NCBI GenBank assembly: GCA_025928545.1
Contig: JAICJH010000048.1
Coordinates: 1 to 52,834 of the forward strand
Direction of reading: 5' to 3'
Length of the DNA: 52,834 nt
Origin: Bryobacteraceae bacterium
GTDB lineage: Bacteria; Acidobacteriota; Terriglobia; Bryobacterales; Bryobacteraceae
Shown: positions 32,005 through 42,643 of the stretch, in pieces
How positions within the stretch are numbered: position 1 is the first letter of the stretch
Layout of the letters: every line of letters begins with the position of its first letter
Notes under the pieces: model-generated
Seen by the model: the letters and a program-made list of their open reading frames with translations, nothing else
The model's database searches: none
What the model was told of the DNA's origin: nothing
Position numbers and translations under genes: made by a program

Positions 32005-34373
32005 ATGACGATCTATAACGAAACCAGGTTGCGGCCATTACACCGAGTGTTGGTCGCTCTCGCGCTTCTGAGTCTCGGCGGATCTGTTCTCAACTCGCAA
32101 AGTGCCGCCGGAAAAGGCTGGAGCAGCCTCGGCATACTTCCGTTCCAGGGATATGACCAGACCCTGGTGAAAGCGCCGACGCAATACATTCTCTACTACA
32201 CAAAACGACAGCCGGGGACCGTCGAGAGCGGTAACGATCCTCAGGGCCGCGCGTTCTCGAAGGATCTGAAAACCGGACGGTCGACACGGGCGATGTTTGC
32301 GCCACCAGCGGCGATCTTTGCCTGAATGCCCCTGATTCCGTTGGCAACTTTCTGGGTACTCACGCCCGTTTTGCCGACGCCATTTACCTGCCCGATGGCC
32401 GGATTCGCGCGCTGATCTTCAACGGAATCCGAAATGGCCGCGCGTTTTGGAGCGCTACCTCGACAGACGGAATCATCTGGACTCAGGAGTCCGGCTACCG
32501 GCTACCGATCGACACTTCCTCGAATATCACAGTGACCGGGGGAAACGCCTTTGCCGCTTTGCCGGATGGAAGAATACGGATGTATTTCACCGGCGTATTC
32601 ACGCCAGGCAGCCCTGGCACTCCTTCGTGGTACGACAACTGTTTCAACTGCGGCGTCATCCTGAGCGCCATATCGAAAGACAATGGCCTGACCTTTGCCC
32701 AGGAGGCAGGCATCCGGATTAATCCTCTGGTGCAGGGCCCGGTTATAGGGGGAGCTCAGTTCAACAACACCAACGTCGCAGCCGTGAAGACGACGGAAAA
32801 CGGCAAGATCATCTACCGCATCTACAGTCCCTCGCTCACCGACGGGACCGTCAGCTATGTAAGTGAAGATGGGCTCAATTTCACACTGGAGGGACAGGTA
32901 CCCGCGCCGAACACCGATCCCCGGGCTACGGTGCTGCCGGATGGCCGAATCTGGTTCTCGATCGATCCTGACGGCGTGATCGACACCATGGTCTTTGGCC
33001 CACAGGCATTCGCTGTGAACAGCGTTCGCGCCGACGTGGGGACTCTCCCGGCTTCCGGTTTTCCGAAACCATTTCAATCGGCACTAAGCGGTGTGACCGG
33101 CAATGCCACCACACCCGTGAGCTTGTCGGTTGTCAGTGGCAGCGGATCGCCCAGCGGTGACGGTACTCCGCCATTTACGCCGTCGTACTATTCGTTCTCA
33201 CCTTCCGGCGGCTTTCCGTCCGTTTCGACTGTCGTGAGCTTTGTTGGTCCCGCCACCTATGCCGCACAGAGTCAGCTTGCGATACACGCTCAAGCCGGCG
33301 ACTCGATTGCCGCGGGTGCGATCTATTGCATGACGCAGCCACTCGGCCGCGCCGGCAACAGTGTATTTTGCCAGCCACAGGCGCCGGCTTTACCGATGAA
33401 CAAGCTGACCTTCAACCTGTTTGCCGCAAGCGCACCCTCGTCCCAGACATCCAACATTCTGTTCAATGGCGGCAACGGGTATCGATTCAGCGCGTCATCC
33501 AGCGTCTCCTGGGCCACCGTTACCCCGAGTGGCACCGCACCGGCGCCATTGATTATTACGGTAAATCCCTCCGGTCTCGCCCCGGGCGCGTATACGGGAT
33601 CGATCACGATCTCGGCCGAAAACACCGCGGAGGTGATTGCGGTGACCGCCGTGGTTGCGGGTGCTCCATTAATTAATTCCGTGCAGGACGCCGCTACTTA
33701 CTCTCCTACGATTACACCCAACGGTTTTGCGACCATCTTCGGCAGCGGCTTTACAGCCACTCCCTTATCGTGGGCGCCGACAGCCGCGTTGCCTACAAGT
33801 CTGGGGGGCGTGAAGGTCCAGATCGATGGTAAAGACGCTTACATCAGTTATGCCGATTTCGGACAAGTGAATGTGCTCGTGCCACCTGACAGCAATTCGG
33901 GTACGGTGACGGTTTCCGTGACAACTCCCGGGGGAATTGCGAACTCGACCGTCACCATGGCCCCGGTAAAGCCTGGCTGGTTCGCCTACACGGTGGGCGC
34001 CTCGACATGGATCGCGGCGCAGATTTCCAACACGGCTACGCTGGTGGCGCCGACGGGAATTCTGGGTGGGGCAGCGAGCCGTCCTGCAGCGGCCGGCGAT
34101 TTCATCACTCTTTATGCGAATGGCTTCGGAGCAACGACCCCGGCTGCCCCCGCAGGCACGGTATTCAGCGGCGCGTATCCAGTGGCAAATCCGTCCCAAC
34201 TGAGCCTGACGATTGGCGGGAAGAGTGTTCCGGTGCTTTTCGCAGGAGAGATCGCGGCCGGACTGTATCAGGTGAATGCGCAGGTTCCAGCGGGGTTAGG
34301 ACAGGGGGATCTGGCGGTGTTGATGACGGTCAACGGCCAGACGACACAAACGGCGTCGCTGAACTTCCAATAA
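32005..34373 (+). pseudogene. frameshifted exported protein with TIGR03437 C-terminal domain
   Basis: Starts at ATG 32005 with a signal peptide (RVLVALALLSLGGSVLNSQS). The first frame runs to a stop at 32325; a second frame carries on from about 32274 to 34373. KTG followed by a frame change to RTVDTGDVC would read KTWTVDTGDVC if one base were restored after position 32274. The rest is a beta-propeller or sialidase-like region (YLPDGRIRALIFNG, ALPDGRIRMYFTGV), an Ig-like section, and from about 33660 the Solibacter C-terminal domain TIGR03437 (VQDAATYSPTITPNGFATIF; GLYQVNAQVPAGLGQGDL). Either an inactivated gene or a sequencing error. Confidence 0.8.
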
Positions 34374-34477
34374 CGTTCGTTCACGAAACCACTCGGCCCG
34401 GCGAAATGGACAAACAGGCGCTCCATCGGCGCTCATGAAAATGGCTCATCGTCCAATAGCAATCGCTGGTTGAATTG

Positions 34478-36004
34478 TTATTCACGTTCCACGGGAAAAC
34501 CGAAGGCGTAGAACGTGCTGTCCGCAGTGCTCAGATAGATTTGGCCCGGACTTGCCGAGAGGTTGGCGGCATGCATCGGCGAAGCGATCAACCTGCCGCT
34601 ATTCCAAAGCTCCCGCCCCGTTGACGCGTCCAGGGCGTGGAGAACGGCGGGAGCGTTGCCTCCTGAAGCCACAAACATCACACCATTTACGACGACTGGC
34701 GCGAGGGGAGATGTTATTTCGCGCGATGTCCATGCCGTTGTCAGTTGCGGCACGCCATTGACGGTTACGATTTTCATCGCATCAATTGTTCCCGCTGAAG
34801 ACGTCGCGAGCCAGACGGCATTTGCATCCTCCCAGGACACGAGACTTTCCGCCGCGACACCCGAAGCCGGAGATTTCACGAGAGCCGTGCTGTGATTGGC
34901 GCCCCCCAGCGATTGACTGTCCAGAACAATAACGCGGCCATCTTTTGTCGCCGCCGCAATCAGTTCGCGATTCTCGCCGCGAATCACTACGGGGCCAGTC
35001 GCGAATGCCGCATCAGTCGCCGTAAACCAGTCCTTCAACTTCAGCGTCACAGGCTCGAGCGCAACGACAGAATTGCCATAGCCGGCCCCCGGTCCGAGTG
35101 CGGCGTAGACCGTTCCATCGGTCCCGAAAGCCAGGTCGCCCAGGGGACTGGCGCCCCCCGTTTTCCAGGAGCTGACGGACTGGCCTGTCAGGTTCATGGA
35201 CCAGACACCATTGGCCACGCCACCGCACTCGTTGGATGAGGAAGTATAAGCGGTGTCGTTCACAACCGCCAGATCGGACAGCCGGGCATTAGCGGGAACG
35301 AAGGGGCGAGGTTGCTGCAATTCCTTGCCTGACGGAAAGCTGATAGTGTGCAGAACGCCATCGCTGGTGACTGCATAAACCGCCATTAAGCCTGCAGACC
35401 CACCACCGCCGCCTCGACCGGGAGCCGCCCCGCCTCGGCCACGTCCGCCCGAAGCTCCCGCCGCAGGGCCGCCGCGTCCAGCTGCCCGAAAGTCCGGAGG
35501 CAGTCCTTCGCCCGGCTTGCCGGAAACTGAGCGTACGCCTGCTCCTGGGCCGCGCGAAACCGGCTGCGCCTGTGTGAGTGAGACTGAACGCGTGATGCCT
35601 GCCGTCATGCCACCCGGACAGGCGGGCGTGCTCGCCGCGGGCAGTGGGGCATCGAAGTGTTTCTCCCAGTACAGCTGCGCCATGTCGTAATCGACGGCAA
35701 AAACATTATTCGAGCTTCCGCCCATCAAGGCAAGAAAATTCACGCCTCGGTAGTGATAGCCGGTACCTGCCGTGACAGCCCCTGTCAATGCGTTCATTTG
35801 CCTCGATTGGTTGTTCAGCTTCAGCTTCCACAACATGCGGAAGCCCGGCTTCTGCATGCTGCCAGTCGAGATCGCGGTGTCGGGAAAGGATGAAGTGCGC
35901 TGCGCATTGGCGCCGCTGGTGGTCCAATCCGGGCCTCGCTGCGCGCACAGTGTCACCGCGCCAAGCGCACTACAGATCAGGATGTTTCTCAGGTGCCTTT
36001 TCAT
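34478..36004 (-). CDS. exported quinoprotein-like beta-propeller protein
   Basis: 508 aa. Signal peptide (ILICSALGAVTLCAQ), then propeller blades with the PQQ-type pattern (VFAVDYDMAQLYWEKHFDA, VLHALDASTGRELWNSGRLI, QIYLSTADSTFYAFGFP). Residues about 150-204 are a Gly/Arg-rich insert (GGRGRGGAAPGRGGGGG) between blades. No clear PQQ or metal ligands, so a scaffold or binding role is as likely as dehydrogenase activity. Seven bp after the next propeller gene, hence one operon with it and the TonB-dependent receptor. Confidence 0.82.
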   Translation of the reverse strand: MKRHLRNILICSALGAVTLCAQRGPDWTTSGANAQRTSSFPDTAISTGSMQKPGFRMLWKLKLNNQSRQMNALTGAVTAGTGYHYRGVNFLALMGGSSNNVFAVDYDMAQLYWEKHFDAPLPAASTPACPGGMTAGITRSVSLTQAQPVSRGPGAGVRSVSGKPGEGLPPDFRAAGRGGPAAGASGGRGRGGAAPGRGGGGGSAGLMAVYAVTSDGVLHTISFPSGKELQQPRPFVPANARLSDLAVVNDTAYTSSSNECGGVANGVWSMNLTGQSVSSWKTGGASPLGDLAFGTDGTVYAALGPGAGYGNSVVALEPVTLKLKDWFTATDAAFATGPVVIRGENRELIAAATKDGRVIVLDSQSLGGANHSTALVKSPASGVAAESLVSWEDANAVWLATSSAGTIDAMKIVTVNGVPQLTTAWTSREITSPLAPVVVNGVMFVASGGNAPAVLHALDASTGRELWNSGRLIASPMHAANLSASPGQIYLSTADSTFYAFGFPVERE

Positions 36005-36011
36005 GTCATCC

Positions 36012-37556
36012 CTACTTCAGGCCAAAACAATAAAACTCGCCATCAAAAGTGTCGATGTAGATGTGTCCGTTGGCTACGGAGAGTCCACTGTTGTGATTCC
36101 ATGAAACGATCTGATTACCACTCGACCACAGCTCTTTGCCTGTTTCCGCATCGAGCGCAAACACGGTGGCATGCGTACTGTTGGCGATCCGGTTCGGAGC
36201 CGGCGATTTGTCGTCCCACGCGCGGTCGACATAGCGCTGACGCGTGTCCTCACCGCTGCCGAATGTGAAGACAATGCCGTTGGCGACGAGCGGCTCATCG
36301 GCCATGTCAATATCCCGCGACAGCCAGGCGGGCACGAGTTTCCATTTGCCCGCATGCTCTTCGACGCGGAACGCCGCCGCTCCGCCATTTTCCGGACGGC
36401 CGTATTCGAGGGGCGCATGAAACGTCCTGCTGACCGGCCCGTAGAAAGGCATCACGACCCATTGCGCACCTTTGGCATCCTGCCACGCCGCCATGCCACC
36501 CCACGCGCCCTGCGCCTGATAGTTCGCCTCGTCATTGCAAATGAGCGGGCTACGGTCGAGCGGTGTCCGGTGATCTTCGCCGCCAAAGTTGTCACGATCG
36601 AGCAGCCAGAGGCGGCACTCCTTGCTGCCCTCAAGGAGAAAATGTTTCCCCTTGTAGTCGAAGGCGACAGGAGTTACGTTGATATCGAGATCTCGCTTAT
36701 AAAGCCACGCGGCATTGGAAGGTCCGAAGTAGCCGGTCAACTTCAGACCATCGGCGCCGAGTTTCGCGGCAACAACGGCGTTTCCCAGGTGACCGTTGGG
36801 AGGATCGTATTCGCCATCGCCCGTGCCGATATAGATAGTGCCATCGGGAGCAATGGCCACGCCACGGCGGCCCCACATGCCGCCTCCTCCCGGTGACAGC
36901 GCGCTGACTATGTTCGTCTTCAGATCGAAGGTGTAAAACGCGTTCGGCACACTGCCGCAGCCCTGGCCCGTGGTCGTATAGATGACGTTGTTGAACAGAT
37001 TCAATGCGTAGGGCTTGCCATTGGGGGGCAGGAATTTTTGAGGCGCTTTCACGTCTTCGCCATCCGCTACGTTGATCTGATGAAGCAGGCCGTCGCCGGA
37101 AAGGGCGTAGATGGTCAGTTTGCCGGGGACATCCGCGGGGCCTATGACCGGCCCTGCCGTTTGGCCACCGGCGCAAATCCAGCTTCCAGCGCTTTCCTGG
37201 CCTGTACTGTCATCGAAATGCTTTCGCCACAGAAGGTCACCACTGTTTGCGTCCAGCGCAAAGAGATCGTCCGATGCGGCAGGCACAATGGCGATATCCC
37301 GGGGACCTTTGCTCGTGCTCACACGGGTCGCCACGACCGGCGGAAACAGATTCGTCATGGAGCGGACGGTGCTGTCGAGCTTCACCTTCCACAGGAGCTT
37401 TGTATTTCCGACATTGGACGGGCTGAGGACTCGCTCATCGCGGAGCCAGCCGGTGCGGGCGCTGTCAACACCATCGGTCAGGTAGTCCGCGCTCCATGAA
37501 ACAACAGCAAGTGAGGCGCCGATGGCGATTGTGACGAGTAGATTGTTTCTGTTCAT
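36012..37556 (-). CDS. exported quinoprotein-like beta-propeller protein
   Basis: 514 aa from ATG 37556 with GGAA upstream. Signal peptide in NNLLVTIAIGASLAVVSWSA; blades such as LFALDANSGDLLWRKHFDDS, GRRGVAIAPDGTIYIGTGDG and VFALDAETGKELWSSGNQIV show the PQQ-dehydrogenase-like repeat. Paralogue of the preceding entry without the Gly/Arg insert. Lies 71 bp after the TonB-dependent receptor. May process or bind the compound that the receptor imports; unproven. Confidence 0.85.
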   Translation of the reverse strand: MNRNNLLVTIAIGASLAVVSWSADYLTDGVDSARTGWLRDERVLSPSNVGNTKLLWKVKLDSTVRSMTNLFPPVVATRVSTSKGPRDIAIVPAASDDLFALDANSGDLLWRKHFDDSTGQESAGSWICAGGQTAGPVIGPADVPGKLTIYALSGDGLLHQINVADGEDVKAPQKFLPPNGKPYALNLFNNVIYTTTGQGCGSVPNAFYTFDLKTNIVSALSPGGGGMWGRRGVAIAPDGTIYIGTGDGEYDPPNGHLGNAVVAAKLGADGLKLTGYFGPSNAAWLYKRDLDINVTPVAFDYKGKHFLLEGSKECRLWLLDRDNFGGEDHRTPLDRSPLICNDEANYQAQGAWGGMAAWQDAKGAQWVVMPFYGPVSRTFHAPLEYGRPENGGAAAFRVEEHAGKWKLVPAWLSRDIDMADEPLVANGIVFTFGSGEDTRQRYVDRAWDDKSPAPNRIANSTHATVFALDAETGKELWSSGNQIVSWNHNSGLSVANGHIYIDTFDGEFYCFGLK

Positions 37557-37627
37557 TGTTTCCAGGTAAAAGCCTCTGCGGGACGCCGGGAGGGTAGGTC
37601 CGTCGTCCCGCATCGATCCTCAGAAGA

Positions 37628-40600
37628 TCAGAAAATGATCTTCAGGCCGAGCTGCTGTTGTCTGCTACCGCTGATTCCGGTGATTCGGCCAAACGTGGTG
37701 GAGCCCACCGTGGTGTTGGGATTGTTTGGCGTCTGGGTATTCGTCAGGTTGAACGATTCCAGGCGGAATTGAAGAGTGGCTCGTTCCCACGGTTTGAATT
37801 CGCGCTGCAGACTGGTATCGAAATTCCACCGGCCCGGCCCGAAGCCAATCGTACGGCCTCCATTACCCCAGGTGAAGTTCGGCTGGTTGACGAACGCGGC
37901 AGTGTTAAACCATTGGTCGTATGTGCCAGGGCCATCTGCGCTGGCGATGACGTTGGGATAGTTGGGCCCCGTGGCGCCGTTGACGTTGGCTCCGCTGTTA
38001 ACGCTGAGGGGACTGCCGGTCTGGATGGCCCCGATCACGTTGAGCTTCCACTGGTGAACAATCTTGGCGGCGAAGCTGGTCGATTTGCCGCCGAACGGCA
38101 GATTGTAATTCATCGAAATGGAGACGCGCTGGCGAATATCGCTGCCGCTATTGCCCTTGATCAGCGCTGTGGTGTTGTAGGCGATATAGCGGAGCGACCC
38201 GTTATCGAGGGCCTTTGACCAGGTATGATTCACGACGAGATTCAGGCCGTGCTGGAAACGGTGAGTCAGAGTTGTCTGCAACGAATTGTAGGAGCTGTTG
38301 AAATAGTTGGTCACAAGCCCGATGCCGGTTACGTCGGGAAGCGCGGCGGCATAGACACGCCGCGTCGCGACCGCCGCCGAACCCGGAGCGGCGCCGTCCC
38401 ACTGATAGGTCGCATTGGAACCGCTCAGCTTACGGCCCAGATTACCGACGAACCCAACATTCAGCACGATATCGGCAGGAAGTTCACGCTGGACGAACAG
38501 GTTGTACTGGTAGGTTCGCGGGGTTACGTAGTTCATGGCGACACCGGCGATTCCACCGACCAGTTTGTTCGGGTCGCCGGGAACGGGAGCGGGAAGTCCG
38601 TTCGACAGAAGGAAGCCGACCGGCGTGTAGGCGTTGGGAGCGCTGGTGTAGGCGCTCGGCAGACTGCTGTTGAAAGGAGGATTGCGGAATGCGCCAGGGG
38701 TTCCCTGAAGATCGGGAGCATAGTTGATTCCAAAGCCGCCGCGGGCGACGGTTTTAGAATTTATCTGGGCCGCAAAACCGAAGCGAGGGGCGAAGTTCGT
38801 GCGGTTCTTCTGCACGCCCGTGGTATTCCCGACTCCGTTCACGCCAGGGAAGACCAGGCTCAGCGTGCTCAGATCGAAATTGGGAATACGGCCGTGCGCT
38901 TCGCTCAACGGGCTGAAGTAATCCCAGCGCATGCCGAGATTGAGCGTCAGCCATTTGTTGAATCGCCAGTCATCCTGGAAGTATGAGCCATATTCCATGA
39001 AGCGGTAGCCGGGGTGGATCAGGTATTTGCTGCGGCTGGCTGTCGTGAACAAGCCAAGTTCCAGGGACGCCAGACCGTTGCCCGACTGGTTGTTGGTTGT
39101 GTTGACGGTATCCGAGGTTGGAATGGCATTGAAGTTGAAGGTGCCGCGCGGGTCCGAACTCTGGGCCTCGTTGACCTGACGCCGGATCACGCTCATCCCG
39201 GTCTTCATACTGTGAGAGCCCTTGGTGAACTGCAGGCTGCCGGTCTCCTGCCACGTATTGTTGAAGTCGTAATTCGGTTGGAAGCCGCCTTCACTCAGAC
39301 TCTGAATGCCCTGGGCAGTAGAAATGGAGATTGTTGGAATGCCTGAGCTGTCACTATCGATGTTGACGCCCGGGATTCCCAGTTTGTCCGCGACGTTCTT
39401 GCCAAAGTTGGTCTGCAGGCTCTGGAGCGCCCACCGGCTGTAGGAAGTCTGCAGCACCGCGATGGTTGAGGGGTTGAGCGTATAGACTTCGTTGAACTGG
39501 ATATTCTGGTTCGCCTGATCGGTATATCCGCCGCCGTTGCCGACGGGGTCAATGCCGTTGGGAGCGGTGGGCAGGACATGGGGCGTTGTCGTGGTGGTGT
39601 GGTTGTAAGAATAACGACCGTAGAAACTGCTCTTGTCTGAAAAGCGGTGGTCGATTCGTTCATCCATGGTGCCGTCGTTCTGTGTGCGCGACGGCGCTGA
39701 GACATAGTTGTTGGTCACGCCCGGCAGCTGGGGGCCCGGGTACAACGCGAGAACCTTCACAGCAGCCGGGTCCATCCGGCTGAGGGGTATGGCGTTATTG
39801 GGGAACTGAGTTCGCTGAGCACCGCTGGAAGAAACCGACGTGGGAACGGTGACCGTGGTCTGAGGATCGTAGATCGGCGTGATCACATTCGGATTGGCTC
39901 CGAGGCCGATGGTGTTGAAGTTTCCTGCTATTTCGGACGCGAGCGGAACGGTGAGCTGATTGACCTGGCCCTGTCCGACCAGATAGGTTTCCCAGTCTGC
40001 GAAGAAGAACGTCTTGTTCTTCTTAATGGGGCCGCCGACGCTGGCGCCGAAATTATTCTGGCGGTAGGGAGCTTTGGGTTGAGTGGGAAGAAGTATCGGC
40101 TGGCGCGCATCCAGCGATTGATTGCGGAAGAACTCGAAAAGGGAACCATGAAGCGCGTTCGTGCCACCTTTAGTAATAAAGCTGACGCCCGCTCCATTGG
40201 CTCTCGACAGTTCGGCTGAGAACGTATTAGTGATGACTTTGATTTCTCCGATCGCTTCGATGGACGGCTTCACCGTTACGGTAGCGATGAAGCGCTCGTT
40301 ATTATCCATGCCATCGATCATGAAATTGTTCTGCGCGCCATTGAACCCGTTGACCGAAACAGCGGAGGGTCGGCGCCGGTCGTCCACGGCGTTGCCGGTG
40401 GAGAACGATCCCGCGGTGTAGTCGGTGGCGCCCGGCACCAATTGAGTGAGAGTTACAAAGTTGCGGCCCAGGAGGGGGAGATCCTGCACCTGATGCTCGT
40501 CGATAAGGCTGGCGACGGTGGCCGAATCGGTTTGAAGCCTGACGGTGTCGGCTTCGACCGTAATGGATTGTTCCACCTGACCGAGCTCGAGTTTGACCTG

Positions 40601-40936
40601 GGCGCGGTAGCGGTCTCCGATGGCGACGGAGATATCGGGGATCGTCCATGTCTTGAAACCGGGTTTGGTGACCTGAAGACGGTAGTGGCCGGCAGGGAGC
40701 TGAGTCAGAAGAAAGTCACCTTCGCCGCTCGCGTCGGCGTTGTAGGCCAGACCGGTGGCGTTGTTGGTGGCGAGGACTTTGGCGGCAGGGACGACTCCGC
40801 CGCTGGTGTCGGTGACGGTGCCGAGAATGTCGGCGGTGGCGACCTGAGCGTGCAGGCTGTAGAGCGCGCCGCCTGCAAACATGAGCAGTGGCAGAACAAG
40901 CAGACATCGATTCACGGCAGAAGCTTTTTTGGACAT
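37628..40936 (-). CDS. TonB-dependent receptor with carboxypeptidase-regulatory-like domain
   Basis: 1102 aa from ATG 40936, GGGAG eight bases upstream. Signal peptide, then a CarboxypepD_reg beta domain (ATADILGTVTDTSGGVVPAA, LLTQLPAGHYRLQVTKPGFK), a plug domain (VSVNGFNGAQNNFMIDGMDN) and a long outer-membrane barrel ending LGLKIIF with C-terminal Phe. Type of receptor that takes up glycans or other large substrates in Acidobacteria. Heads the unit that contains two propeller proteins; a divergent membrane regulator lies beyond a 260-bp gap. Confidence 0.93.
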   Translation of the reverse strand: MSKKASAVNRCLLVLPLLMFAGGALYSLHAQVATADILGTVTDTSGGVVPAAKVLATNNATGLAYNADASGEGDFLLTQLPAGHYRLQVTKPGFKTWTIPDISVAIGDRYRAQVKLELGQVEQSITVEADTVRLQTDSATVASLIDEHQVQDLPLLGRNFVTLTQLVPGATDYTAGSFSTGNAVDDRRRPSAVSVNGFNGAQNNFMIDGMDNNERFIATVTVKPSIEAIGEIKVITNTFSAELSRANGAGVSFITKGGTNALHGSLFEFFRNQSLDARQPILLPTQPKAPYRQNNFGASVGGPIKKNKTFFFADWETYLVGQGQVNQLTVPLASEIAGNFNTIGLGANPNVITPIYDPQTTVTVPTSVSSSGAQRTQFPNNAIPLSRMDPAAVKVLALYPGPQLPGVTNNYVSAPSRTQNDGTMDERIDHRFSDKSSFYGRYSYNHTTTTTPHVLPTAPNGIDPVGNGGGYTDQANQNIQFNEVYTLNPSTIAVLQTSYSRWALQSLQTNFGKNVADKLGIPGVNIDSDSSGIPTISISTAQGIQSLSEGGFQPNYDFNNTWQETGSLQFTKGSHSMKTGMSVIRRQVNEAQSSDPRGTFNFNAIPTSDTVNTTNNQSGNGLASLELGLFTTASRSKYLIHPGYRFMEYGSYFQDDWRFNKWLTLNLGMRWDYFSPLSEAHGRIPNFDLSTLSLVFPGVNGVGNTTGVQKNRTNFAPRFGFAAQINSKTVARGGFGINYAPDLQGTPGAFRNPPFNSSLPSAYTSAPNAYTPVGFLLSNGLPAPVPGDPNKLVGGIAGVAMNYVTPRTYQYNLFVQRELPADIVLNVGFVGNLGRKLSGSNATYQWDGAAPGSAAVATRRVYAAALPDVTGIGLVTNYFNSSYNSLQTTLTHRFQHGLNLVVNHTWSKALDNGSLRYIAYNTTALIKGNSGSDIRQRVSISMNYNLPFGGKSTSFAAKIVHQWKLNVIGAIQTGSPLSVNSGANVNGATGPNYPNVIASADGPGTYDQWFNTAAFVNQPNFTWGNGGRTIGFGPGRWNFDTSLQREFKPWERATLQFRLESFNLTNTQTPNNPNTTVGSTTFGRITGISGSRQQQLGLKIIF

Positions 40937-41195
40937 AGACTGGTCTCCCTCGACTGATTTGGCGTCGTAAAAATTTAGTGGAATTTTTCCCCTTGACGGA
41001 ACCAGCATGATCCGAATCGGCGCGGGCGACAAGCTCGACACGGAGTCCGAAGCCTGAAAAACTCGCTCCTGGCTTTGAGTGACTTTATAAACGCGATCGC
41101 TGAAAACACAGACGTTACGCCAGAGCGCACTGCCCTGCTCCCCCCTGCTCCCCCCTTTACTCCTACAGTTTCTTAAAAACCCCGATCAGCCGGCA

Positions 41196-42611
41196 GTGGC
41201 GGGTTTGGCGATGTCAATTGGGTGTATACTTTCTGTGAAAGAGGGGTCGTTGATCAAACAGTTTGCCAAGTCGTCGGGCCTGGAATCCAGCGGTCGCGCA
41301 GGGTTGGCGGAGCACGGTGTCGACCCGGATGAAGTCCGGCGGCAGCTGGAGCGGCTGATATCGAGTCCGCTGTTCAGTCAAAGCCGCCGCTATTCCACGT
41401 TGCTTCGCTATGTCGTTGAAGAGACGCTGGAAGGCCGGGCGGATCGGCTGAAAGAACGGACGGTTGGGATCGACGTCTTCGGGCGCGATCCTTCATACGA
41501 CACAACTGCGGACCCGGTGGTGCGGACGACTGCGGCCCAGCTTCGGCACAGAATCACGCAGTATTACGCTCAGCCTGGACACGAGGGCGAAATTCGAATC
41601 GGGTTACCGCCCGGCGCCTACGTCGCTGAATTCCGGCAGGGTGCGGCCACCCACAACGTCATCGCGATGAACGTGGAGGTGGCGCCGGAGAGAGGACCGG
41701 GCGCCGAGCCAGCGGAAATAGTTCCGCTGGTCGTTCTTGAACCAAAGGCGGTCCCGACGGTTTCGTGGGCTAAGTGGCTGCGTTTTGCGGCGGTCGGGTT
41801 GGCGATAGGCGCAGCCTGTGTCTTCGCTTTCGATCAGATTCAGGCGAGAACGCAGGACGCGTCGCTGCGGAAGTTCTGGGGGCCGGTGTGGGATTCCAGA
41901 GGATCGATTTTAATCTGCATTGGCGGCGCGCAGGGGAACAACGGTTCCAGAACTCCGACTGCCGCGCAATCTGGCGCCGCAGCCCGGGGAACGGGCGCGT
42001 CTAATACGGGAAGTTCCGCCATCGCATCCGATAACGGACCCACGGTTTTAGAGTCTCTGCGGGCGGATTGGGTGGCGTGGCCGGATGCGATGGTGGTGGC
42101 GCAAATCGCAGGAATTGCCAAAGCAAATGGCCAGAATATTCGGCTTCGAAAATCCGGCTTGATAGCGTTCGCAGATCTGCGCGAATCGCCCGACGTTCTG
42201 GTGGGCGCGTTTAACAACCAATGGATCATGCGGCTGGGTGCGAATCTGCGATACCGGTATGCGCGGGAGTGGGAAGCGGACAACTCTTATATTGAGGACC
42301 AGAAGAACCCTGGCAAGAAGGACTGGGTTGTTCATTATCGGCAGCCTTATTCCGGCTTCCTTACCGACTACGGAATCATTTCGCGGGTTCTGGATCCGAC
42401 GACCGAGAAGATGACTGTGATTGCGTCGGGTATAGCGTCCTACGGGACGATGGCTGCCGGCGATTTTCTGACGCAGGAAAAGTACATGAAGATGCTTGCG
42501 GACCGCGCTCCGGCGGGATGGGAACACAAGAACATGCAGGTTGTGTTCTCGACCGATGTGATCAGCGGCAATGCGGGCCCGCCGCGTATTCTGGCTACCT
42601 ATTTTTGGTAG
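41196..42611 (+). CDS. one-pass membrane protein with N-terminal regulator-like domain
   Basis: 471 aa as drawn; the real start may be TTG 41250, which has GAGG five bases upstream. Residues 45-150 contain RLISSPLFSQSRRYSTLLRY, VVEETLEGRADRLKERTVGI and DVFGRDPSYDTTADPVVRTT, a conserved acidobacterial domain that resembles transcription-regulator-like proteins. A single membrane helix (WLRFAAVGLAIGAACVFAF, about 190-208) is followed by a periplasmic half (ADWVAWPDAMVVAQIAG). Divergent from the TonB-dependent receptor and may sense its substrate; inferred from position. Confidence 0.75.
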   Translation: MAGLAMSIGCILSVKEGSLIKQFAKSSGLESSGRAGLAEHGVDPDEVRRQLERLISSPLFSQSRRYSTLLRYVVEETLEGRADRLKERTVGIDVFGRDPSYDTTADPVVRTTAAQLRHRITQYYAQPGHEGEIRIGLPPGAYVAEFRQGAATHNVIAMNVEVAPERGPGAEPAEIVPLVVLEPKAVPTVSWAKWLRFAAVGLAIGAACVFAFDQIQARTQDASLRKFWGPVWDSRGSILICIGGAQGNNGSRTPTAAQSGAAARGTGASNTGSSAIASDNGPTVLESLRADWVAWPDAMVVAQIAGIAKANGQNIRLRKSGLIAFADLRESPDVLVGAFNNQWIMRLGANLRYRYAREWEADNSYIEDQKNPGKKDWVVHYRQPYSGFLTDYGIISRVLDPTTEKMTVIASGIASYGTMAAGDFLTQEKYMKMLADRAPAGWEHKNMQVVFSTDVISGNAGPPRILATYFW

Positions 42612-42643
42612 GCGCTCCTCGCCAGTTCCCGGTCCGCCCCTGG

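Noticed and set aside
31643..32038. Minus-strand 131-aa frame with partly protein-like sequence between two genes
   Set aside because: Overlaps the end of the upstream gene by 160 bp, and no family or ribosome site supports it.
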